From: Novosphingobium sp. Leaf2
GTDB lineage: Bacteria; Pseudomonadota; Alphaproteobacteria; Sphingomonadales; Sphingomonadaceae
Direction: 5' to 3'
DNA: 64,000 nucleotides
Assembly (NCBI RefSeq): GCF_001421325.1
Contig: NZ_LMJY01000016.1
Location: 307 to 64,306 of the forward strand
Numbering within the stretch: the first letter of the stretch is position 1; the number at the start of each line of letters is the position of its first letter. The position numbers and the translations under genes were made by a program. This document shows, piece after piece, positions 57,635 to 64,000 of this stretch. The notes under the pieces were generated by a model. That model was not told the origin of the DNA, made no database searches, and worked only from the letters and a program-made list of their open reading frames with translations.

Positions 57635-58420
57635 ATGCTGAGCATCATCCGTAAGTTCATGGGCCGCACCGACATTCGCAGCGCCCCTTCCGTGCCCCAC
57701 GGTGAGCGCGCCTACGCGGTGGGCGACATTCACGGTCGACTGGACTTGTTCGAGGCACTGATCGACCAGATCGAGGCGGACGATGCCGCGAGACCCACCG
57801 CGCACACCAAGATCGTTCTGCTGGGCGACCTGATCGACCGGGGGCCGGACAGCGCCGGCGTGGTGGACCGCGCCCGGCGCTGGGCGCAGGCGCGCGAGGT
57901 GGACATCATCCAGGGCAACCACGAAGAAATGCTGCTGGTAAGCCGCAACGATACCGAGGCCCTGCGCAGCTTCCTGCGGTTCGGCGGGATGGAAACTCTG
58001 ATGTCCTACGGCATCGACGCGCAAGTGCTCGCGAATGCCGAAATCGAAGATGTGCAGCGGCTGATGAATGCCGCCATCCCGCGTGAGGATTTCGATTTTC
58101 TGGAGAGCTTCGGCAAGATGGTGCGCGTGGGGGACTATGCCTTCGTGCATGCCGGAGTTCGTCCCGATACCCCGCTCGAACATCAGATGGCCCGGGATTG
58201 TCGGTGGATTCGCGAACCGTTCCTCAGCCATCGCGGCGATTTCGGTGCGTTCGTCGTGCACGGACATACCATCACGCCGGAGCCGGAGGTGTACGACAAC
58301 CGCATCGGTATCGACACCGGCGCGTTTATGCACGGCACGTTGACCGCCATCGGCCTGCAAGGCACCGACCGGTGGTTTCTCCAAGCGACCGACGGCGTAA
58401 ACGCCAGCGTGGCGGCCTAA
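57635..58420 (+). CDS. Metallophosphoesterase, serine/threonine phosphatase-like
   Basis: A 261-residue calcineurin-type phosphoesterase. The metal motifs are GDIHGR (about 30-35), GDLIDRG (about 67-73) and GNHEE (about 96-100), with VHGHT and the late metal His also present. It resembles PrpA/PrpB-type protein phosphatases and diadenosine-tetraphosphate hydrolases; either is possible. It lies alone between the porin gene and rnpB. Confidence 0.9.
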   Translation: MLSIIRKFMGRTDIRSAPSVPHGERAYAVGDIHGRLDLFEALIDQIEADDAARPTAHTKIVLLGDLIDRGPDSAGVVDRARRWAQAREVDIIQGNHEEMLLVSRNDTEALRSFLRFGGMETLMSYGIDAQVLANAEIEDVQRLMNAAIPREDFDFLESFGKMVRVGDYAFVHAGVRPDTPLEHQMARDCRWIREPFLSHRGDFGAFVVHGHTITPEPEVYDNRIGIDTGAFMHGTLTAIGLQGTDRWFLQATDGVNASVAA

Positions 58421-58437
58421 AGCCAGGGCCACCGGAT

Positions 58438-58886
<449 letters not shown>

Positions 58887-58891
58887 GCAGG

Positions 58892-59596
58892 TCACCTAGC
58901 ACGACCGATGTCGCGCTCCAACAGCAGTTCGAACAGGATTCCGCCAAGCTCACCATCAAGGATGCCGTCGATGATCTCGGGCCGCCAGCGCCGCTGGAAC
59001 GCGGTGACAGCGGCTCGGCCATCGGTGATGTCGTAGCCGAAGCGTTCCAGCGCTAGGTAGAACGCGCCGGGATTGTCGTAGAACAGGTTCATCTTCGCGC
59101 GCGGGATCTCCAGCGCCAGGCCCAGCTGGCCAAGGCGCGGCCAATCGAAGTATTCGCCCGGATCCTGCTTGCGGGCCGGCGCGACATCGGAGTGGCCCAC
59201 TACGTTGGCACGGGGCACGTCGTGCCGATCGACGATGTCGGCCAGCAGCGGCAGCAGCGCATCCATCTGTGGTTCGGGAAACGGGCGGTATCCCCATTCG
59301 TGGCCGGGATTGACCAGTTCGATCCCTACGCTGGCGGAGTTCACATCGGTGATCCCGCGCCAGTAAGCGGCGCCGGCGTGCCAGGCCCGCTTGTCCTCCG
59401 GCACCAGCGAGGTGACGGTGCCGTCCTCGTCGATCAGGTAATGGGCGGAAACCTGCGCTTGCGCATCGCACAGCCGGGCCAGCGCCTCTTCCCCCGAACG
59501 CATGCCGGTGTAGTGAAGCACCACCATGCTGACGGGCAGCAGGCGTTCGTTCCAGTTGGGAGAGGCAACCGTACGGTTGATGAGCCAGCGGTTCAT
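58892..59596 (-). CDS. N-acetylmuramoyl-L-alanine amidase (amidase_2 family)
   Basis: A 234-residue zinc amidase of the AmiD/AmpD group. VVLHYTGM (about 25-32) supplies the first His ligand; HYLIDEDGTV, GIELVNPGHEWGY and VVGHSDVAPARKQDPGEYFDW (about 153-173) hold the other ligands and catalytic residue. The C-terminal 60 residues resemble a peptidoglycan-binding helical domain (TAFQRRW). It hydrolyses the lactyl-peptide bond of muropeptides. No signal peptide is visible, so a cytoplasmic AmpD-type role is possible. The ATG is at 59596. Confidence 0.9.
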   Translation of the reverse strand: MNRWLINRTVASPNWNERLLPVSMVVLHYTGMRSGEEALARLCDAQAQVSAHYLIDEDGTVTSLVPEDKRAWHAGAAYWRGITDVNSASVGIELVNPGHEWGYRPFPEPQMDALLPLLADIVDRHDVPRANVVGHSDVAPARKQDPGEYFDWPRLGQLGLALEIPRAKMNLFYDNPGAFYLALERFGYDITDGRAAVTAFQRRWRPEIIDGILDGELGGILFELLLERDIGRAR

Positions 59597-59618
59597 CGGC
59601 CCTGCCCTCCCCCCATCG

Positions 59619-60260
59619 TCAGCCTCGTGGCAGCACCGCGCCGAGCACCAGCGCGTCTTCGGCCAGCACGTACTGCAATTGTCCGTGCAGTTCGGTGGCA
59701 AGCTGATGCAGCATGGCGGCAGGGGCCGTGCGACTGGACAAGTCACCTTCGGGCAAAGTCCCTTCCAGCGCGTCGCCCACCGACCGGTCGAACGCGATGC
59801 GCGGGCCGGATGAGCGTACCACCAGCTCGCTGTGATCCTCACGATATTCCGCCGCGATATCCAGCGTGCCGCCGCGCGGCAGCGCCTCCAGCCCGATCAG
59901 CGCGAAGTTGAGCAGGGTCTTGATCGCCGCCTTGGGCAGCGATTCGCTGGGCAGCGCCCACGCCAGCCGGACACGCGGATTGTTGGCCACCAGCGCTTCG
60001 ATCAGCACCTTGGCCTCGCTCACCGCCACCATCTCCCCGAACCCGCCAGCCGCGCCGAACGCTAGGCGGAAGAACTTGAGCTTGTCGGTAGAGATGCGTG
60101 CACTCTGGTCCAGCAGTTCGAAGCAGCGCTGCCGCATTTCGGGGTCCTTCTCGTCGGCGAGAAGTTCCAGCCCGTTGGACAACGCGCCCACAGGGCTCAG
60201 CATATCGTGGCACAGGCGCGAACACAGGAGGCTGGCAAGTTCGAGCGAACTCGTGGTCAT
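59619..60260 (-). CDS. chpT: Histidine phosphotransferase ChpT
   Basis: A 213-residue protein that relays phosphate from CckA to CtrA and CpdR in alphaproteobacteria. The dimerisation/phosphorylation helix has HDMLSPVGALSNGLELL with the phospho-accepting His18. The rest is a degenerate ATPase-like domain without the usual N-box, as known for ChpT. The ATG at 60260 was chosen. It probably helps control the cell cycle; ctrA and cckA are not in the window. Confidence 0.9.
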   Translation of the reverse strand: MTTSSLELASLLCSRLCHDMLSPVGALSNGLELLADEKDPEMRQRCFELLDQSARISTDKLKFFRLAFGAAGGFGEMVAVSEAKVLIEALVANNPRVRLAWALPSESLPKAAIKTLLNFALIGLEALPRGGTLDIAAEYREDHSELVVRSSGPRIAFDRSVGDALEGTLPEGDLSSRTAPAAMLHQLATELHGQLQYVLAEDALVLGAVLPRG

Positions 60261-60298
60261 GGGTATGGCTGCTTTCCGTACGTCTTGCGTGCCGCGCC

Positions 60299-60691
60299 TC
60301 AATCCCGGACGCGGAAATCTAGAAGCGCGAATCCATTGGCACTATCGCGCCAGAAAGCAACCTCACCGTCCGCGATGATCGCCCAGACGCGCGAATCCCC
60401 GGTGGAATGTTCGCAATCGGTGGCCGACGGTACGGGATGGCCCTTGGGGTGCGAGTGGTAATAGCCGAGCACCTGTGGGCCACCGTTGCGCGCAGCCTTG
60501 TGCGCGGCCAGCAGCGCCAGCGGGTCAATCTCGAATCGCACGCGCCGGTCTGCCGCGACGTTCGCCGTGGCGTCCACCGTCTCGATCCGCGCGCCTGAGC
60601 CCAATAGCAAGCCGCAACATTCTTCCGGCGCAGCTCTTGCGGCTTCCCGGTGCAGTGTGGCCAGCGCGCCACTTGTCACCTCGATGATCAT
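60299..60691 (-). CDS. M67-family JAMM metallopeptidase
   Basis: A 130-residue JAB1/MPN-domain zinc peptidase. Glu24 in PEECCG is the catalytic acid; His79 and His81 with Asp92 in HSHPKGHPVPSATD are the metal ligands. Bacterial relatives remove small modifiers or process sulfur-carrier proteins. No ThiS/MoaD-like partner is next to it. The ATG at 60691 was chosen over a TTG at 60697. It is transcribed away from the rluD gene, whose start is 18 bases to the right. Confidence 0.87.
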   Translation of the reverse strand: MIIEVTSGALATLHREAARAAPEECCGLLLGSGARIETVDATANVAADRRVRFEIDPLALLAAHKAARNGGPQVLGYYHSHPKGHPVPSATDCEHSTGDSRVWAIIADGEVAFWRDSANGFALLDFRVRD

Positions 60692-60709
60692 CCCCAAATC
60701 CTACCCGCA

Positions 60710-61651
60710 ATGGGGGCACACGCAAACATCATCGAAGGCACGATCGCGTCCGCCGGGCGCATCGACAAGGCGCTTGCCGACGCCAGCGGTCTGTCGCGCG
60801 AACGCGTCAAGGCGCTGATGGCCGAGGGGCGCGTGCAGCTTGCCGGCAAGCCGGTGGCGCAAGCCTCGCTCAAGGTGGAGGCCGGCACCGCGTTTGCCAT
60901 CGCCGTGCCCGAAGCCATCCCTGCCGAAGCAGTCGCGCAGGATATCGCCCTCACCGTCGTGTTCGAGGACGAACATCTCGTTATCGTAGACAAGCCGGCC
61001 GGCCTTGTGGTGCATCCCGCCGCCGGCAACCTGGATGGGACGCTGGTGAACGCGCTGCTCCACCATTGCCGCGGACAGTTGTCCGGCATCGGCGGCGTGG
61101 CCCGGCCCGGCATCGTCCATCGCATCGACAAGGACACCTCCGGCCTGCTGGTCGTTGCCAAGTCCGACGCGGCGCACGAAGGGCTGGCGGCGCAGTTCGC
61201 CGATCACTCGATCACCCGCGCTTATCGCGCCGTAGTGGGCGGGCGCCCTGTCCCCGCCGCCGGCACCGTGATGGGCGCGATCGCCCGGTCGAATCACGAT
61301 CGCAAGAAGATGGCGCTGGTGGAAGACGGGCGCGGCAAGCACGCGGTCACCCATTTCCGCACGCTGGAACCGCTGAAGGGCGCCACCCTCATCGAATGCC
61401 GGCTGGAAACGGGCAGAACCCACCAGGTGCGCGTTCACATGGCGTCAATCGGTCATGCGCTATTGGGTGATCCTGTTTATGGGCGAACGATTAGTTCTCT
61501 TCGGCCGATCCTGCAACGGCTGTCATTTCACCGCCAGGCGTTGCACGCGGCGGAACTTGGCTTCGTTCACCCCGTTACCTCACAAAGCGTCCATTTCGTG
61601 AGCAAACTGCCCGACGACATGCGGACACTGATCGACGAACTGCGACACTGA
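60710..61651 (+). CDS. rluD: Pseudouridine synthase RluD family
   Basis: A 313-residue RNA pseudouridine synthase with an N-terminal S4 domain (about 14-75) and the catalytic loop HRIDKDTSG near residue 140. The Arg/Gln motif GRTHQVRVHM (about 240) is present. It most likely modifies helix 69 of 23S rRNA, as RluD does, though RluC-type activity is possible. Only 18 bases separate its start from the divergent JAMM gene. Confidence 0.92.
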   Translation: MGAHANIIEGTIASAGRIDKALADASGLSRERVKALMAEGRVQLAGKPVAQASLKVEAGTAFAIAVPEAIPAEAVAQDIALTVVFEDEHLVIVDKPAGLVVHPAAGNLDGTLVNALLHHCRGQLSGIGGVARPGIVHRIDKDTSGLLVVAKSDAAHEGLAAQFADHSITRAYRAVVGGRPVPAAGTVMGAIARSNHDRKKMALVEDGRGKHAVTHFRTLEPLKGATLIECRLETGRTHQVRVHMASIGHALLGDPVYGRTISSLRPILQRLSFHRQALHAAELGFVHPVTSQSVHFVSKLPDDMRTLIDELRH

Positions 61652-61740
61652 AATCGTTTTTATGTGCTATCGTGAACAGGTGGCCACAAGCTAAGATGCC
61701 TTCAAGGGTCTTTGACCGTGTGCCGACCTAGAAAGGACGG

Positions 61741-62643
61741 ATGACCATGAGCAACAATCGAAATCTGAGCGTGCCCGCGCTCGGCGGTGAGCAGAGCCTC
61801 AACCGCTACCTGTCCGAAATCCGCAAGTTTCCCGTGCTGGCTCCCGAGCAGGAATATATGCTCGCCAAGCGCTATTCGGAACATGAGGATCCGCAGGCCG
61901 CTGCGCAACTCGTCACCAGCCACTTGCGCCTCGTCGCCAAGATCGCGATGGGTTATCGCGGCTATGGCCTGCCCGTTTCCGAGCTGATTTCCGAAGGGAA
62001 CATCGGCCTGATGCAGGGCGTAAAGAAGTTCGAGCCGGAGCGCGGCTTCCGCCTCGCCACATATGCGATGTGGTGGATCAAGGCCTCGATCCAGGAATAC
62101 ATCCTGCGCTCGTGGTCGCTGGTCAAAATGGGCACCACCGCTGCACAGAAGAAGCTGTTCTTCAACCTGCGCCGCATGAAGAAGAACCTCGACGCGTACG
62201 AGGACACTGACCTGCATCCTGAGGACGTGGCCAAGATCGCCACCACGCTGGGGGTTTCGCAGCAGGAAGTGGTGAACATGAACCGGCGCATGATGATGGG
62301 CGGCGATGCTTCGCTTAACGTCTCCCTGCGCGAAGAAGGCGAAGGCCAGTGGCAGGACATTCTGCAGGACGATCGTCCGCTGCAGGATGAAACCGTCGCA
62401 GACGCCGAGGAAGCCTCGGTTCGGCATGACATGCTGCTTGAAGCGATGCGTTCGCTCAACGAGCGTGAGCGGGACATCCTGATGGAACGCCGCCTGACGG
62501 ATGATCCAAAGACGCTTGAAGAACTGAGCCAGGTCTATTCGGTCAGCCGCGAACGTGTGCGCCAGATCGAGGTCCGGGCGTTCGAAAAGCTGCAGAAGGC
62601 GATGAACCGCATCGCCGGCGAAAAGAAGCTGCTGCCTGCCTGA
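61741..62643 (+). CDS. rpoH: RNA polymerase sigma-32 factor RpoH
   Basis: A 300-residue heat-shock sigma factor. Region 2 has HLRLVAKIAMGYRGYGLPVSELISEGNIGLMQGVKKFEPERGFRLATYAMWWIKASIQEYI (residues about 61-120), with the -10-recognising segment. The RpoH box QKKLFFNLR (about 139-147) and region 4 helix-turn-helix EELSQVYSVSRERVRQIE (about 259-276) are intact. It directs RNA polymerase to promoters like those proposed for hslVU and clpB in this window. AAGGA precedes the ATG; a terminator follows. Confidence 0.97.
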   Translation: MTMSNNRNLSVPALGGEQSLNRYLSEIRKFPVLAPEQEYMLAKRYSEHEDPQAAAQLVTSHLRLVAKIAMGYRGYGLPVSELISEGNIGLMQGVKKFEPERGFRLATYAMWWIKASIQEYILRSWSLVKMGTTAAQKKLFFNLRRMKKNLDAYEDTDLHPEDVAKIATTLGVSQQEVVNMNRRMMMGGDASLNVSLREEGEGQWQDILQDDRPLQDETVADAEEASVRHDMLLEAMRSLNERERDILMERRLTDDPKTLEELSQVYSVSRERVRQIEVRAFEKLQKAMNRIAGEKKLLPA

Positions 62644-62669
62644 CACACGGCGCACTGCAAGAAAACAAG

Positions 62670-62703
62670 ACCGGGGCGTTCGCAAGGACGCTCCGGTTTT
62701 TTG
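62670..62703 (+). terminator. Intrinsic terminator of rpoH
   Basis: ACCGGGGCGTTC (62670-62681) pairs with GGACGCTCCGGT (62686-62697) through two G-U wobbles, followed by a run of T. It lies 27 bases after the stop. Confidence 0.9.
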
Positions 62704-62801
62704 TTAGCCCATGACCATGCTGGAGCGGACGCGAAAACCCCGCTACGCCTGTCAGGGTGCGCCACCATTTTGTGTGCCTACCTAGCGGAGCCTGTCATCG
62801 A

Positions 62802-63470
62802 ATGCTGCGTATCATCGCCAAGGTCATCGTGTGGTTCGTTGCGATCAGTGTTGGCCTGACCCTGCTGTATCGCTTCGTGCCCCCGCCGGTGACCGTAACC
62901 ATGCTGGTGGACGGCAACGGTATCACCAAGGATTGGGTGCCGCTCAGCCGGATCGATCGCAACATGGTGGCCGCCGCCATCGCCGCCGAGGACGGCAAGT
63001 TCTGTTCGCACCACGGCTTCGACACTGACGCCATCGAAAAGGCCATGGAGCGCAACGCCAAGGGCGGGCGCGTGCGCGGTGGCTCCACCATCAGCCAGCA
63101 GACCGCCAAGAACGTGTTTCTTTGGCAGGGCGACGGATGGACGCGGTATCTGCGCAAGGGTTTTGAGGTGTGGTTCACGTTCCTGATCGAAAACCTGTGG
63201 GGCAAGCGCCGGATCATGGAAGTGTATCTCAACGTGGCGGAAACCGGCATCGGCACGTACGGCGTGGAAGCCGGCGCCCAGCGATACTTCGGCACGTCCG
63301 CCGCCAGCCTGAGTCCCGCCGAGGCGGGTCGCATGGCCGCCGCCCTGCCCAGCCCCAAGACCCGCTCGGTGATCAACCCCGCTGGCTTTACCCGCCGCTA
63401 CGGCAACACCATCGCCGGCCGCATCGGCATGGTGAAGCGCCAGGGCTACGACGCCTGCGTCTACAATTAA
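62802..63470 (+). CDS. mtgA: Monofunctional peptidoglycan glycosyltransferase MtgA
   Basis: A 222-residue membrane-anchored glycosyltransferase that polymerises lipid II into glycan strands. One N-terminal helix (about 5-27) is followed by the GT51 motifs EDGKFCSHHGFD (about 66-77, with the catalytic Glu), GGSTISQQTAKNVFL and the second catalytic segment KRRIMEVYLN. ATG at 62802; a weak GGAG ribosome site precedes it. It lacks a transpeptidase domain. It stands alone, ending in a terminator. Confidence 0.95.
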   Translation: MLRIIAKVIVWFVAISVGLTLLYRFVPPPVTVTMLVDGNGITKDWVPLSRIDRNMVAAAIAAEDGKFCSHHGFDTDAIEKAMERNAKGGRVRGGSTISQQTAKNVFLWQGDGWTRYLRKGFEVWFTFLIENLWGKRRIMEVYLNVAETGIGTYGVEAGAQRYFGTSAASLSPAEAGRMAAALPSPKTRSVINPAGFTRRYGNTIAGRIGMVKRQGYDACVYN

Positions 63471-63493
63471 GCCGGGCGCTCCGCTCTGCCCAT

Positions 63494-63534
63494 AAAAAAA
63501 GGGAGGAGCCTTGCGGCCCCTCCCCCTTTTTTTG
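63494..63534. terminator. Bidirectional terminator between mtgA and TonB receptor gene
   Basis: A seven-A tract with GGGAGGAGCC (63494-63510) pairs, with a small bulge, with GGCCCCTCCCCC and a seven-T tract (63515-63533). It lies between convergent genes and fits termination in both directions. Confidence 0.85.
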
Positions 63535-63556
63535 TCTGACGACGGACGTGCTTCGA

Positions 63557-64000
63557 TCAGAAGCCCATCGAGATCGTGCCGCTGATCGTGCGCGGCGCGC
63601 CGACGTATGCGAACGGGATCGAGTTGGTCGCCGTGTTCGAGGTGAAGCCTGCGACGTACAGCTTGTTGAAGATGTTGGTCGCGTTGACCTGCAGGTAAGT
63701 CTGGTCGTTCAGACCCAGGAACGCCAGGCTCACCTTCGCATCGAGATCGACCACGGTGTAGGCCGGAGCCTTGGCGCCGTAGACCTGATACGGCGTGACG
63801 ACGCCGTTCAGGGTGTACGTCGACACGATCGGCAGGTTCTGGTCGTTCACGTAACGCGGACCGGTGCGCTTGGCCTGCACACCCAGTTCGACCGGGCCCA
63901 GGTTGCCCTGCACGCGGCCACCGAACATGTAGGTGGGCGCGCCACCTTCACGCTTGCCGGCGGTCAGCGCGTAAACGGGAACGCCGCCTGCGGTGCCCGT
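63557..64000 (-). CDS. TonB-dependent receptor, C-terminal part (cut at the right edge)
   Basis: The last 147 codons of an outer-membrane receptor whose 5' part lies beyond the window. The frame is open to the edge. Barrel strands such as AYTVVDLDAKVSL and YLQVNATNIFNKLY (near the C-terminus) and the final TISMGF with terminal Phe are typical of TonB-dependent receptors. Codon use favours GGT and AAC more than surrounding genes, as in the other receptor. Substrate unknown. Confidence 0.88.
   Translation of the reverse strand, partial: TGTAGGVPVYALTAGKREGGAPTYMFGGRVQGNLGPVELGVQAKRTGPRYVNDQNLPIVSTYTLNGVVTPYQVYGAKAPAYTVVDLDAKVSLAFLGLNDQTYLQVNATNIFNKLYVAGFTSNTATNSIPFAYVGAPRTISGTISMGF

Overview
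The window is GC-rich chromosomal DNA from an alphaproteobacterium, most likely Sphingomonadales (Novosphingobium/Sphingomonas type). The evidence is a ChpT-like phosphotransferase, COQ9, ATP12 and cytochrome bc1 chaperone homologues, an Atm1-type exporter, TonB-dependent receptors, a TorF-type porin and GatCAB. The taxon is inferred from gene content, not from a marker gene search. Almost all of it reads as core genome: 66 protein genes (one cut by the right edge) and RNase P RNA. I saw no tRNA, rRNA, CRISPR array, insertion sequence or prophage.

Layout. 289-3916: surface polysaccharide genes (GT2 transferase, flippase, GT92-like transferase), coupled by 4-bp overlaps. 3957-5777: Atm1-like ABC exporter. 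5791-8279 (minus): Hsp70-like protein, DUF177 protein, bc1-complex chaperone. 8447-10893: BamE lipoprotein, then heat-shock protease hslVU. 10953-12266: GFA protein, phytanoyl-CoA dioxygenase-like protein, DUF1737 protein. 12343-16505 (minus): ssb, feoB-feoA, COQ9, secreted ankyrin protein. 16581-20563: SCO, UPF0260 and YgjP proteins, a membrane protein, ribD-ribE. 20589-22833 (minus): two small unknown proteins, TetR regulator, SDR dehydrogenase. 23293-26286: large TonB-dependent receptor. 26408-28987 (minus): clpB. 29217-32420: M16 peptidase and a small unknown protein. 32644-37573 (minus): gatB-gatA-gatC, two tandem FKBP isomerases, rpsU. 37856-41130: a tightly coupled run of crcB, pseudouridine synthase, HAD phosphatase, small membrane protein, ATP12. 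41153-44742 (minus): Mla/MCE lipid-transport operon. 44894-49915: valS, queE, MATE. 49922-59596 (mostly minus): HerA-like ATPase, TIGR02186-TauE pair, NfrB/NfrA-like pair, glyoxalase-family protein, TorF porin, a plus-strand phosphatase, rnpB, amidase. 59619-60691 (minus): chpT and a JAMM peptidase. 60710-63470: rluD, rpoH, mtgA. 63557-64000 (minus): the C-terminal end of a second TonB-dependent receptor.

How the genes fit together. Protein quality control is a theme: hslVU and clpB both have sequences resembling sigma-32 promoters, and rpoH, which encodes sigma-32, is in the same window. Envelope work is another: BamE, the Mla system, MtgA, the amidase, two TonB receptors, a porin and two glycan loci. 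Several genes belong to families known as mitochondrial assembly factors (Atm1, Cbp3, Coq9, Sco1, Atp12).

The least-explained parts are the NfrB/NfrA-like pair, where NfrB lacks the C-terminal regulatory extension of the E. coli protein; a possibly leaderless hslV; an inverted repeat sitting inside the clpB promoter; a structured gatB 3' region; and a short AT-richer patch inside valS. No clearly new multi-gene defence or mobile system was found.
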